From Desmodesmus armatus (taxonomy: Eukaryota > Chlorophyta > Chlorophyceae > Sphaeropleales > Scenedesmaceae): a stretch of 64,000 nucleotides of DNA. The stretch covers positions 1 through 64,000 of the forward strand of contig VIIQ02000172.1 in assembly GCA_007449985.2 (NCBI GenBank), in the 5' to 3' direction. The translations under genes and the position numbers were made by a program. Below the pieces are notes generated by a model, which was given only the letters and a program-made list of their open reading frames with translations, did no database searches and was not told the origin of the DNA. Below are positions 22,701-33,889 of this stretch, piece by piece; the stretch's first letter is position 1; every line of letters begins with the position of its first letter.

Positions 22701-24936
22701 TGCTGTCCTGTTGGGTGCTCAGACAGTCGGAATGAGCCTGGGTTTCACGGCGTCATGCACCGCATGCGATCAAAGCATGGGCGTGATGCACGTGTGTGTT
22801 GCTGTGCTGTGCTGACCGCTGCAGGACAAGGTGGAGGTCCGCAACCATGGGTGTAGACTGCATGCGCATGGGTTTCGACGCGTCATGCATCTCATGCAAT
22901 CAAAGCATGCGTGTGTTGCTGTGCTTTGCTGACCACTGCAGGACAAGGTGGATGTTCGCAACCATGGATGTAGACTGAGTGTGCATGGGTTTCAAGGCGT
23001 CATGCAGCTCATGCAACCCAAACATACGTGTGTTGCTGTGCTGTGCTGACTGTTGCAGGACAAAGTGGAGGCCCGCAACTGCAACTGAATCTAGATTGCG
23101 TGCGCATGGGTTTCAAGGCGTCATGCATCTCATGCAATCCGAGCATGCGTGTGTTGCTGTGCTGTGCTGACCGCTGCAGGACAAGGTGGAGGCTCGCAAT
23201 GCAGACTATGCCAAGATCGTGCGGCACCTACACTTCCACAACGTCCCCACAGACAAAACCCAGCAGCAGTCGCAGTACGACGCAGCAGACTCCGTAGTGC
23301 TACCCGGCAACGGCAGCAAGGACAGCAGCTCCTCACCCCGCTACCAACAGCAGCTCCAGCAGCCGCAGCAGGGCCTCGCAGGGGTGGGGTCCGGGGGTGG
23401 TGGCGCCTCAGCGGAGGAAGACTGGGGGGCTGGCATGACGGATGCCGAGCTGCTGGTGTGGCTTGGGGACTTCAACTACCGGGTGGACCAGCCGCAGGGT
23501 TTTGTGCCCGACCGGTCAAACCCTGACAACCCTGTCAACGAGCAGCTGTACCACTTTGTCTTGCAGAAGGTGAGCGGATGCAGCTGGAGGGGATGCACAA
23601 TGAAGTTCGCATGCAACATGACCTCGGACTCTACTTCCTTGCATGGTCTCGGCAGGTTATGTCCCCTGCACGTTGCAGCCCCCATGCACAACATTCAAAG
23701 AAATCTTACGCTGTACCAATTTGCAGATCGCTGCGCGGCAGCACACCGAACTGCTGGCCGGCGACCAGTGCAGCCGTGAGATGGCGCGCGGCAGCATCTT
23801 CCACGGCCTGGCAGAAGGCCCCATCTCCTTCCTGCCCACCTACAAGTTTGAGAAGGGCCGGGAGAGCAGCATCATGCAGCCCTTCTATGACCAGGGGGAG
23901 AAGATGAGGGTGCCGGCGTGGACTGACAGGGTGTTCTTCAGGGCGTCTGCAGCACAGAGGGCGGCCCTGACGCCAAACCCTGCAGAGACGCCAGCAGACG
24001 TGCGGGTGAGTCACATGGGTGGGGAGGGGGCGGGGGAGCGGTGCGAAGGAAACACGGCAACTGATGAGGGTGGCGGGCATGTCGGCTCGTGTGACAACAA
24101 GGATGCTGTGTGACACCAAGGATGCTGTATGATGGGGAGAAAGGTGAGGCTGCCGGAGATGCCGCATGCACCATGTAGTAAATGGCGTGTGCTGCTGCCT
24201 GCAGGTATGCCTGTTGAGTCCTGCTGCCTACAGCTCAGTGCTGGAGGTCAATGCTGCACAGGGGGAAACACTGATGCACAGCTGCCTTCTCTGGTATTGC
24301 AAACATGTCCAACATGATGTACTTCCGTGCTGCTGCCTGCAGGTCTGCCTGTCGAGCCCTGCAGCCTACAGCTCAGTGCTGGAGGTCAATGACTCAGACC
24401 ACAAGCCTGTCCATGCCCAGCTGACAGTCGCATTGCCCTGGTACCAGCAGCAGCAGCTGCGCAGCACCAGCCTGGCACGCCTGTGGCAGCTGGCACAACT
24501 AAACACCAGCAGCAGCAACACCAGCGCAGCAGCAGTGGGGTCAGCAGTGGGGTCACAGCAGTCCCCCTGCATTGGGGATGGTACCGTGGTGCTGCCAGTG
24601 GAGCCCAGGCAGCTGCTGCTGCACGGATCCTACGTGCCCAGCGAGCTTGTGGTACACAACCCCCTGCAGGATGCAGCGGTGTGCTTTGCTGTGTGTGCTG
24701 GGGCGTCTGGGCTACCTGCGTGGCTCGAGGTGGTGCCCGCGTGTGGGGTGCTTCAGCCTGGGGGTTTGGTGCGGCTGGTGGTGCGGGGCAGCAAGGGAGG
24801 CAGCTGGGGGCGGCCAGGGGGAGGGCTGGGGTGTGAGCTGCGTGTTGCTGGGGTGGTGGAGGGGAGTGTCGATGCCAGCAGCTTCCCCTTGGGGTACTTG
24901 GGCAGTGCTTCTGCTGTCAACGTGGTCATGCACTAG
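13770..24936 (+). CDS. FRA3-like WD40 inositol polyphosphate 5-phosphatase
   Basis: Exons: 13770-13790, 13901-14851, 15218-15674, 15996-16211, 16793-16983, 17231-17311, 17797-17890, 18241-18323, 18719-18929, 19712-19986, 20974-21084, 21324-21407, 21778-21887, 22175-22328, 23180-23569, 23727-24005, 24343-24936; all phases agree, about 1433 residues. Order: disordered A/P/Q-rich N-terminus (1-324) with NPF, DPF and PPxY motifs; WD40 propeller (about 325-860; RLWAGSADGRVHCW, GSSIWAGDQQGRVWVLD); 5-phosphatase domain from LACTWNVNE (about 861) with YGGNKGAAA, WLGDFNYRV (about 1107), PAWTDRVFF (about 1206) and NDSDHKPVHAQ (about 1252); then an ASH-like beta domain. These are the catalytic and metal-binding signatures of the type II family, which removes the 5-phosphate from phosphoinositides or soluble inositol phosphates; in plants FRA3 affects actin and secondary walls. 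Introns 4, 6, 9, 10, 14 and 16 carry partial exon copies. Confidence 0.95.
15003..15096. repeat. 47-base tandem duplication in 5-phosphatase intron 2
   Basis: The segment beginning cagtactgtcgcatggctct is present twice in direct succession (about 15006-15052 and 15053-15099), differing by about two bases. Low divergence marks this as a recent duplication. Confidence 0.85.
16274..16445. repeat. Decayed duplicate of WD40 exon 4 with its donor
   Basis: The 3' part of exon 4 (from about 16070 to the donor at 16212) is repeated here at high identity, including the donor GTGAGC-type site. The copy has a TGA where exon 4 reads TCA (ctgaggcgtggc versus ctcaggcgtggc), so it could not extend the open frame if retained. 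Confidence 0.85.
17325..17640. repeat. Tandem intron/exon-7 unit duplicates
   Basis: Segments upstream of exon 7 (ctagctgtgtttggtgattgc, gcggcg/acttgtgccgtgctgcag, ggcaagctgttcaac) appear twice or more with a period of about 190-200 bases. The copy at 17610-17640 reads ttcaactagctgacc where exon 7 reads ttcaacaagctgacc, giving a TAG stop, and it keeps the preceding CAG acceptor. Confidence 0.75.
19305..19700. repeat. Three extra copies of the start of WD40 exon 10
   Basis: The acceptor plus the first about 75 bases of exon 10 (GGITALAAVGSSIWAGD) recur at about 19303, 19438 and 19571 before the copy used by the gene at 19712, with a spacing near 135 bases. The first two copies contain TAG in the block gagactagcaggg. 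The third (19573-19665) is open and is bounded by AG and GT in the same phase. Confidence 0.85.
19830..20480. repeat. Three tandem copies of the second half of WD40 exon 10
   Basis: The block from gtgcgcagcatcgccgctgg to the donor after ctacag is present in exon 10 (19836-19986) and again at about 20086-20233 and 20331-20476, period about 245 bases, with over 95 percent identity by eye. Each copy ends in a GT donor context. Neither extra copy begins with an acceptor in the right phase. Confidence 0.9.
22745..23190. repeat. Four tandem copies of the exon-15 acceptor and first codons
   Basis: A unit of about 120-135 bases containing gtgttgctgtgctgtgctga, gctgcaggacaa and ggtgga repeats at about 22795, 22915, 23030 and 23155. 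Only the last continues into exon 15 (DKVEARNADYAK). The extra copies keep the CAG acceptor and the DKVE-type codons and then lose similarity. Confidence 0.9.
24155..24300. repeat. Extra copy of the start of 5-phosphatase exon 17
   Basis: gtgctgctgcctgcaggt and the codons for VCLLSPAAYSSVLEVN occur at about 24188-24255 and again at the exon used by the gene (24343). The extra copy lacks the conserved DSDHKP motif, so only the second copy can complete the active site. Confidence 0.85.
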
Positions 24937-25798
24937 CACTAGCATTGTGTGGTGTGTTGGCATTGGGCATACATGTACAGCAGGCAGGCAGGGATCAGGC
25001 ACTGTGTGCTGGTGCTGTTGGCAATCTTTGTTGGCGATGACTGATATGGTGGCCTGTGTTTTTTGGGCAGTCGCCTGAGCCAGTCAAGGGTGTGGCGGTC
25101 AGTTTGTTGACTGGCTCAGCAGAGCTGAGCTACGCACAGGGCAGCAAGGGTGGTGCCAATCGTCATCAAGGATGCATCACAGTGCAGGAATCATAGCATA
25201 CCCTTCGAGCACCCCACACCTGCCTGCCCCAAAACGTGTCCTTATGTGTGAATCCATATCATACATACACCTCTGTAGCCCAACAATCAGGGACATACTG
25301 CTGCAGAGCTTCCAGAGTGATGGTGTGGTGGTGGGAACTTGAGTTCAAGCCCTCTTCGGGCCGGGGACCGCCTCGTAAATCGTGCAACCATATTGCATCT
25401 GGATGAATAATTGTTTTTTGTTCCACACGGCGCAGCCCAATTGTTATTTACTCTGTATGAGTCATTCGAGCAGCAGGTGGTCCATCCGCCGTCACTGGTC
25501 CCACATACAAGCCACATTGGGCTGTGTTGCAGGCCAGCACTCTCTCGCTCTTTTGCTGCAAGCGGTAGACGCGCTCGCATCACATCCTCCACCCACCAAG
25601 AAAGCACCACAAGCGCGCACATTAGCTGGAAGGTCCAATATATTCAGCATTTTGATTTGATACGGAAACGTATGGGCCATACACGCCCTTTTCTTTCTAT
25701 TTGAGCGTGGTGTACTGCTCTCTTGCAGCTTGCCATCGGGCCACCGCAGTGTCAAAAACGCATCAGCAATATTGATATCCAGAACGTATAAAGCGCCC
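24937..25798. other. Intergenic region
   Basis: No gene is seen. It holds the 3' flank of the 5-phosphatase gene and the 5' flank of the GCC2/GCC3 gene. A TATA-like string (cgtataaag) lies only a few bases before the ATG at 25799, too close to be a normal promoter element for that start. Confidence 0.45.
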
Positions 25799-28700
25799 AT
25801 GCGGCGCAGGAGTCGCCAGCAGCAGCCAGTGCTGGCTGCTCTGCTTCTAGTGTTGGTGGCGCTGGCGACGAAAGCTTACGCTCAGGATTGTTTACCAGGT
25901 AAGTGATGGTTACCTATCTTAGTACTCAAACGTTGGACTGGCTCCAGAGATTGAGCTACCAGCGGGGCCAGCCTGCTACAGTAGCACCAAGCATTGCAGC
26001 AGTAGATGCTGCCACTTGGACGAGACATGACGGCATCAAGGCTTCATTTAGCCTCATGTTACCTTATTACTATACGTAGTAGCATTTTGCACTGGGTACG
26101 AGAACAGCACCTGGAAGGCTCTTGTACTGAGGAGTACTGCTGCCGGCACCTGGCTGGTTGGTGGCCTAGCAACAGTGACCCAGGCAGCTTCTTACCCTGC
26201 TAAACTCAGTCCCTAAACAGCTGCTGGACACCTGTCTGCTGCTGTTGTTTGTGCCTTGCAGTTAGTGCAGAGTTTGTGTTGACGGGGCTCAGCAATGCAG
26301 ATGGGAACAGCAAAAACCATGAAATTGGGATCTGTTTGCCGCACTTTACCCTGGAGCTGACAGCCTCATGCAAGCTTACGATCAAGCCGCTGTATGCGGG
26401 CAATGCATACGTGTCCCTGATGCAAGTTGGCGAGACAGACCCTGGCCAGCCTATCATTCCCAGAGCCACGGATAGCATCTTGGCGGTGAATGAATATGTC
26501 ACCAACAAAATGGGGTACTACTACCTCAAAACCACGAGGTGCCCTCAAATCTATCAGGCAACTGTCAAGGGCGCCAAGCTGCTGGCCTCAGGTGCGGCAG
26601 GGCTTTGGGCATCTTAGAGCTGCAGAGGAGAGGGGTTGTGCTAGCAGCAGCAGCAGTGGTGGCTGCAATAGCTGCCCACAGCAGCAGCAGCAGCAGCAGC
26701 AGGAAAGCCCTGGTATTCAAACAGCCAGCAGCAGCAATAGCATAGGCAGTCTTGTCAGCAGCAGCATTGCCAGGCAGGCAGGTGGCAGCACCCTTGCAGC
26801 CAAGCAAAGAACGTATGCACAAAGAGCACTGGCTTGACATGCATTTTCTGGCATTAGTCATGCAGGCTCCAGCAACATTTCCTTGCTCGAGTTGCTGTGT
26901 GTAGTAGGCTGCCTTTGCTGTGTGTGTGTGTGTGTGTGTACCTGGCACAAATGGTTGACAGCATTGCTGTGTTTGTTGCGCTGCGATGTTTGCGTGCAGA
27001 TGTCGCCAATGTGATTGGGAAGACTCTGGAGGTTGACAACAGCATCTTGACAGCGGTGCTGTTCTCGCAGTATGGCATGACCATTGCCTGGCGGTTGCAG
27101 GGCAGCGTGGCAAACGAGCTGTCATACACGGTGAGACCAGGCTCTTGATAATTGGGGCAATATCATTGGGGTTGTGGGGTTTTGAGTGCTGTTCTTACAG
27201 TATGGCATGACCATAGCCTGGCTTGCAGGGCAGCGTGGCGAACGAGCTGTCATACACGGTGAGAGCAGGGTTCTTTGCACTTGCATTCAGGGCAACAGGC
27301 TTGGGGTTTGGGTTTTGTTTACTACTGTTTAACTACTAACTTAGGACCTAGTAGGGCAGCGTGGCAAATGAGTTCTCGTATACGCTGAGGGCAGGCTTTT
27401 TGTGATTGGGGCAATAGGGTAGGGTTCAAGGGGATTTGAGTGGAACTGGGTCCTTGGGTGTGACATCCCTGACTGATGCAGTATGACTCAACCAGCACCA
27501 ACCAGCACCTGCAAGCACCCTGCGGCTTGGTTGAAAGAACATGTCCACACGCGGCCAGTTTCCTGTTCAAAGGACGGAGGCAGGCAACAAACAGAAGGAA
27601 ACTGCGCCCTTGCGGCGGAGGCTGTAGGGTTGGGCTGGTTACAGTGTCTGGTGCTGAGCAACAGAGCATCTGGCAACCAACTCTATTGGTGTGGCTCCCA
27701 GAGTCATTGCACAGCCATCACCCCTGCCACCAACATCCATACACCACTGTGGCACATACTCTGCCTATCTCACAAAGCTGACGTCTTCTGCTCGGCTTCT
27801 TCCCAACCCTGCTGCCTGCGCCCCTACTGCTGTTGCTTGAAACAGGCGGTCAGCAAGACAGGCGGCCCCACCATGCCGGACTTCCAGGCATTTGGCGGCT
27901 CGACCAACAGCTTCTGCCCCCTGCTGGACATCAACCCAGCATTCGACTTTGACGTCAACCCACAAGACGGCGTCGTAGACTCTGACACAGCGACCCTCGT
28001 GGGTCGCCTGCCCCGTCAGATACCCAACAAACCAGGGTATTTCGTCTGCGCGATCGCGCCCGCCGGCGGCTACGTCAAAGTGCGCAAGAACGCCGGGTTC
28101 CCAAACACAGCGGTGCAGTTTGCATACACCGTCGAGCAGCCAAACACCTTTGTCACCTGCGGCGCCGGTGGCTTCCTCTACAAGCTTGGGGCAATCAATG
28201 CAGCGGGAGATGCGCAGACGGACGTCTGTGTGGCATGCCTCCGCGGCAGCTTTGCTACAGCCGGCGCTACACTGTGCAGCCCCTGCCCCACAGGACAGTA
28301 CCAAGACCAGATGGGTCAGAAAGCCTGCTGGCCTTGCCAGTATGGTTACGCAGGACACGAGGGCGCCCAGCGGTGCATGAACTGCTACTACGGCCGGCCC
28401 TACTGCAGCGAAGGGTACAGCCCGAATGAGAGTCAGTTCACGTGCAATCAGGCGCGTCTGCCAGCAGGGTACAGCCCTGAAGGCGGCTTCAGCATTGTAC
28501 GGCCGTTTACAGACCCTACGAACCTCGACGTGGCGATGCAGTACAGCAGAATGTTCAACAGCTGTATGATTACGTCGGCTAACACGGTTATGGGCATGAA
28601 TGTGTCGGCAGAGTGCAGGGTGGATGTGTACGTGATGGGAGATCTGGGGATCAACGGCAACAGCTGCAGTCAGAATGCGCAGGTCAACGCCATCACAGCA

Positions 28701-31700
28701 TTTTACACAGGTGAGAGAGGAGTGAGGAGTGAGAAATCAATATAATTGGGAGTGAGAAGAGTGAGAAAGAGTGAGGATTGAGGAGTGGGGTACAGCTGGG
28801 CGGCTAGGTAGGGTTCAGGGTATAGCCAAAAAGGGCAGCAGGTTTAAAAAAGGGAGTAGTTGGTGCTTTTTATGTCACTGTTGAGGCTTGCAGCAATGTT
28901 CAGCAGTAGCATGATCAGCTTCAGCGATGACTTCAAAAGCACTTGACAGCTCCTATCTATGACAGCAGCAGAGGCGTCTGGGGGAACCAAATTGAAGGTA
29001 GGTGTAGTGACTGGAGGTGCTGTTACTACGGCTGTGAAGCATTTCTGGAGGGCAAACCGTGCAGAAGTGCTTCAAAGCAGCAGCAACAGCACCTCCAGTC
29101 ACTACACCCACATTCAATTTGCTGCTGCCATGGGCTCTCAGCTGTAGCAGCAGCACCCGGGGGCCCAGTCACTTCACCCACCTTAAACTTTTGGCATGGC
29201 CATGCGCTTCTTCAAAATTCACCAGTCAATATGCCTCACGATCTGAACCTGTGTTGCATTGCTGCCTGTGCCATCCTGCACACTTGCATATGCTGCCGCC
29301 ACTGCAGCCCCCAACCTCATGTCTGGGCTGAATACCAAGGGTGTGGACAAGCACAGAGTGGGCATGTATGGGATCTTGGGCCCTGGGGGCTTCACCACGG
29401 TGGTGTTTGCCAACACGATCAAGACAGCAATCAAGCCCATGGCCGCCTTACCCACAAACCTGTTGGTCGGGGTGAGTGGAGAGCTTGGGGAGCATGGAGT
29501 ATGCAGCTTGCTGGTTGGTTGGAAAAAGCAGCCGGACGAGACGTTGGGGGTACCATCAGCAGCAGCAGCAGCAGCTAGCCTTGTTACGCCAGGTCTCTCC
29601 GCAGCTGTGGATTGTATATCATTATCAGTTGCAAGTGTACAAGGGTGCTGTTGTGGTTGCTATAAGCTGGCTGCAGTCATGATCATGCGGAACAACCTGT
29701 GCTGACGTGTGCTGTGCCGTGCTGTGCTGTGCTGTGCTGTGCCGTGCTGTGCTGTGCAGTTGACGCCCACGGGTTGGGGTTACCTTGGCGGCGGCGACAA
29801 CGGCCTAGGTCAGAACGCAGGCGTACGCGGCGCAGCAGCCGACCCATGCCCCGCCGGCACCACCAAACAGATGCTCAACGGTGACGGCGTTGCAAACCCC
29901 GGCGAAGATCCCAACCTGCTGCTCGCAGACTACTGTGTGCCCTGTGGCCCTGGGGTTTTCTGTGACCCCTCCTCCCAGCAGACCTCTAACGCTCTGGCAG
30001 CATCAGCACAGCCTCAGAACTGCCCGGCGGGGACCTACGGAGGTGTCATCGGTGCTAAGAACGTGGCAGGGTGCATCGACTGCCCGGTCGGGATGTACCA
30101 AGACATGGACGGCCAGTTTGAGTGCTTGCCGTGCGCAGCAAACACGTTTGCGTCTGCTCCAGGGGCTACAAGTTGCCAGAGTTGCGGGGATGGGTTTGAG
30201 GTGTCGGCCTCAGGCAGCAACATGTGCAACCCCTGCAAGCCGGGATGGTACAGAGACTCTGCGGTGTCGGAGAAATGCATGGAGTGCCCTGCTGGAACAT
30301 CCTCTGGAGAAGGTGGGTTTGAATCTGCTGCTTGCGCCTGCGAAGTTTGCATCAGCAGCAGTTGCCAACTCTTCAGTTGAAAAAACGCAGTTCACTGCTC
30401 CCTGCACCTATAGCCTGGCATGTGCCGCAACTGTGACTTTTGCATCAGCAGTCATATCGCCTGCTTCTCTACTGAAACACGCAGCTGCATGCGCCTGCAA
30501 ACTATAGCCTGCATGTGCTGCAACACTGTGGGATGAGCAGGTATGCAACGAATGAAGCTCGCTGCTTACACAATGATACACAGAGGTTATGCGCCCACAA
30601 CTTGGGTCACACCGTGCACCTACTGAGCAATCGTTGGATTGGCTGTGTGTTGTGTTTTGACTCATGCTGCAGGTGCTGCGCAGTGTAACGTGTGTCTGCC
30701 TGGCAGCTTTGCGGCCAGTGTTAAGTCAGCTGTGTGTCAGGAATGCCCCCGCGGTACCTTCCAGAACAAGTATGGCCAAGAGCAGTGCAGTCCCTGCAAG
30801 GAGGGGACATACCAGGACGCTCGTGCGTCAGCAAAGTGCAAGGTCTGCCCCGCTGGTACCTTCAACCCAGAGAAGGGCTCTGTCTCTGCACAGGCTTGCC
30901 GGTGAGTCTAGCTTCTTCTGCTTTCGATATCTCAGATTGGTAAAAGCAGCTACATGATGATCCTTGGGCGGCAGAGCAGATGTGAGAGACAAACAATGGA
31001 TAGCAAGAGGTTCTGGGCCTAATCAAGCAGCAACAGTTGGTGCTTTGTGTGGGCAACAGAGTGGATCCGAGGGACAACCGAGGGGGGTCAGTCGTCTTAT
31101 CACCCCAAACTGTCAGTGCTGACTTGATGCGCATGCGCATGAATGATGGATGTCTGGCGTGGCACAATGGTGCTGCATCACTGCCGCTCATGCAACTGCA
31201 GGAACGTATGCACAACCCCTGAGCAGTTCAGCTGTCCCCAGAGAGCTGTTGTTATCCCTGCATTAGCTGCATTTATGGCTGCTGCTGACTTGCGCCGTCT
31301 GTGCTTCATCTGCTGCCCTACAGGTCCTGTCCCACAGGAACTGCTGGTGTCCAGCCCGGTGTTGCAAAGTGCCAGAAATGTAACCCAGGATACTTTACCA
31401 ACCGCGATGCTCAAGCGACCTGCACGCCCTGCCCCACCGGCTACTTTATCGGCAAGCCCGGACAGGACAAGTGCAAGCCGTGCCCGAAGGGCACCTTCAC
31501 GGAAAAAACCGCGTCCAAGCGCTGCACAAAGTGCCCCATCGGCTTCTTCTCCGGTGCAACTGGCGCCAGCAAGTGTATGTCCTGCCCGCCAGGATCCTTC
31601 ACGAATGCCACCGGCGCGTCTTCATGCATGCACTGCCCTGCCGGAACGTACTCCACCAGGTCAGCTGCCGATTCGAGCATCACTTGCGTGGAGTGCCCAG

Positions 31701-31978
31701 CGGGGTCCTTCAGCTACAAGCCCGGGTCAACGGAGTGTATGATGTGTCCAGCGGGACAGTACACCGACAAAACGCGCGCGCAAGCCTGCCGGGACTGCCC
31801 GCTCGGCACGTTCAGCACCTCGGAGGGAAGCTCGCGGTGTTTGCCGTGCAAATCGGGCTTCACGACGACGGCAACCGGCAGCGACGACCCTGGCGCCTGC
31901 AGCGTCAAGGTTATGCTGGACGGCAATATCGCGCCAACCAAGGCGGCGATCGCAGCTGTTGCTGGGCACGGCCGGTAA
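25799..31978 (+). CDS. Secreted cysteine-rich GCC2/GCC3 (ephrin-receptor-like) repeat protein
   Basis: Exons: 25799-25898, 26262-26591, 27000-27130, 27846-28710, 29308-29471, 29760-30312, 30673-30901, 31324-31978; phases agree; about 1008 residues. The N-terminus is a clear signal peptide: basic start, hydrophobic core (VLAALLLVLVALAT), small residues before cleavage. The first 300 residues have no named domain that I recognise. From there on, cysteine-rich modules of the type C-x2-C-x-x-G-x-[FY]...C-x2-C repeat many times (CVACLRGSF, CSPCPTGQYQD, CIDCPVGMYQD, CPAGTFNPEKG, CPTGYFIGKPG, CPAGQYTDKT), typical of the GCC2/GCC3 family found in large numbers in green algae. No C-terminal membrane span is visible, so it is probably secreted or a wall/matrix protein. 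Its function is unknown. Confidence 0.9.
27190..27400. repeat. Decayed duplicates of the end of exon 3 with its donor
   Basis: The last codons of exon 3 (QYGMTIAW ... VANELSYT, 27068-27130) recur at 27197-27258 with the GTGAGA donor retained, and a shorter, more diverged copy lies at 27353-27395 where the donor has become ctgagg. The spacing is about 130 bases. Confidence 0.85.
28989..29120. repeat. Long inverted repeat in intron 4 of the GCC2/GCC3 gene
   Basis: Arm one (28989-29045) and arm two (29064-29120) are reverse complements over about 57 bases, with a perfect core of about 24 bases (ggtgtagtgactggaggtgc and its complement). The loop is about 18 bases. A third, more diverged inverted copy lies at about 29144-29191. 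The transcript of this intron would fold into a stable hairpin. Confidence 0.8.
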
Positions 31979-33889
31979 ACAGTCGCAGCAGCAGCAGCAG
32001 CTGGAGCAGGAGCAGCGGCTACAACATCAAACGGCGCCACCAAGCCTGCAGCACACTATCAGCAGCAGCAGCAGCAGCAGCAGCAGCACTTGCAGCAGCA
32101 GCGGCAGCAGCACTGGCAGCAGGCAGCAAGGGAGCAGTGCCATTGGCTGCACCCACGCAATCCTGCGCGCTGCAAGTATTCTGCCGCAAGGGTGTGTTGC
32201 AGGCATGGGGTAGTAGAGCCGTTGGCTGCTTTTGCTGGCGCACACAACACGCTGGGGTTTTGATGCTGCTTCATGGCCCAGAGGGGTCCTTCGCAGCAAC
32301 CCTCATGAGGGTGCTGCTGCTGCTGCTGCAGCCTGTCATACGTGTAGTGTGGTGTGCGAGGGAGATTGTTTGAGTCCTTGGCATGCACATGCGAGGGTGG
32401 TCATGTGACGCACTGTATGACCGGGTGGCTGACTGACTGGCAGGCAAAGGCATGTAGAGTGACTTGTGTGGTCAAATTGTAGGTAGGGGATCTTGTGCAT
32501 ATAGGGCGCAACCACAGCGCATGGGGTTGGGTGTGTCTGACGCTTGCACGCTGGGGTGTGTGTCAGCACTAGATGTGTTGCTCTTGGCAGCAATCACCAC
32601 TGCGCTGGCCTGACACGACCCCCATTGCAATTTGTCGGCAGCGCTGTGGTGTGGTTTGTGGCGGGTGTGCGTCAGCAACCAACGTATCATCGGTGCTAGG
32701 CATTGACTTTCATTGATGCTTCATAATGTGAATATAGCTCCCTCTGAGTAACCTGTTTGACGTTAGGACGCTGGCAACGGTGCAGGGCTTGGTTGCGGTG
32801 TGACGGGCGTTTGCGCCATGGTCGCGTTTAGGGTTTAGGCCTAACCCTAAACCCTAACAGGGGCCCAGAGTTTTGGGTGCTGTGCTTCCTTAGACCACCA
32901 ACAGTCCATTTGCCCTGGCATACTCTGGGTTATGTCGACAGTTTGCGGCAGCAGCCACTGCTGCTTGCAGCGGCAGTTGGACAGGTTGGACGGTTGAGTG
33001 CTCACACCCTTACATCTTATGCAACCGTTGTAGGGCACCGGTCAGGTGCATTTTGTAGGCTGGCATAGTTGGGCAGAAGCGGCTGCTTTGTCTGCGCAAG
33101 TTACCAAGGTTGTTACTTGCTTTCAAAGGCAAGTGCGGTGGTGTAACATGGCTGCATTACACAGTCACCGCTGCAGGGTGCTTTTGCAGCGGCTCAAGCA
33201 CTGGTTCGGCGCTTGGCACTTCTGCATGTGGTGCGCTCTGCTCCTACTGCTAAGCACATGTGCGAGACACTGGTATTGGGTGTGAACCGCAACCCGTGCA
33301 CATGTGCACAGTTCCTACTGCTCCAGTTGTGTGCACTCTGCTTCTACTGCTAAGCAGGAGACCCTGCGATCGCACTGGTAGTTGTGTGCACGACAACTGT
33401 TGCACGGCGTGCACATGTGCACAGGTTGTGCTGCTGGAGTGGGGCTGCAGTGATTGCAGTACCTATGCGTGTGACTGGAAGCTGTGTCGTGAATGACAAG
33501 CGTCGGGTGGTTGTTGCTGCTGCCCAACGGTGCTTTTTTGTAGTGCAAGCATGCAAGCATCAGCGCCTTGTAGTGCCAGGCGGGCTGTGTGAGGTCTGGT
33601 CATTATATGTTTGCTGCCGCCAGTGTGGCAGTCTTGAGGGTTGACAAGGTAACGATCCATTTACGCAGGTGCCCTGTTGCAGGCTGCTACTTAGTCAACC
33701 CGGTCAACGGGGTGCAGCATGGAAGGCATCGATATGGCGAGGTTGACTGTACCTTTGAGACACTACTACAGTTCGCGTTCAACTCTTCGTCAGGGTCAGC
33801 TTTCAAGCAAGCTCCTGTGGATTTTGGTGGGTTCCCTACCTAGCAACAGAATCTGCGATCAACTCAAGATCGACTGAAAAGAACACGAG
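31979..33889. other. Intergenic region with CAG repeats and an interstitial telomere motif
   Basis: 31984-32130 is an imperfect CAG/GCA repeat in the presumed 3' untranslated region. 32827-32857 holds telomere-like repeats (separate entry). 33170-33440 contains direct repeats of a block with ctctgctcctactgctaagca and gtgcacatgtgcacag. An open frame at 33589-33843 has no recognised homology. No gene is supported. Confidence 0.5.
32827..32857. repeat. Head-to-head interstitial telomere-like repeat
   Basis: TTTAGGGTTTAGG is followed immediately by CCTAACCCTAAACCCTAA. These are two short runs of the plant-type telomere repeat in opposite orientation meeting at about 32839/32840. The junction is nearly palindromic; one A is missing on the right arm. 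Confidence 0.9.

Noticed and set aside
27483..27845. Upstream extension of GCC2/GCC3 exon 4
   Set aside because: The frame is open, but the stretch lacks similarity and an acceptor at 27845 gives the right phase from exon 3.
33589..33843. 84-residue open frame upstream of the HCF173-like gene
   Set aside because: No homology, and the transit-peptide exon at 33890 supplies a better start.
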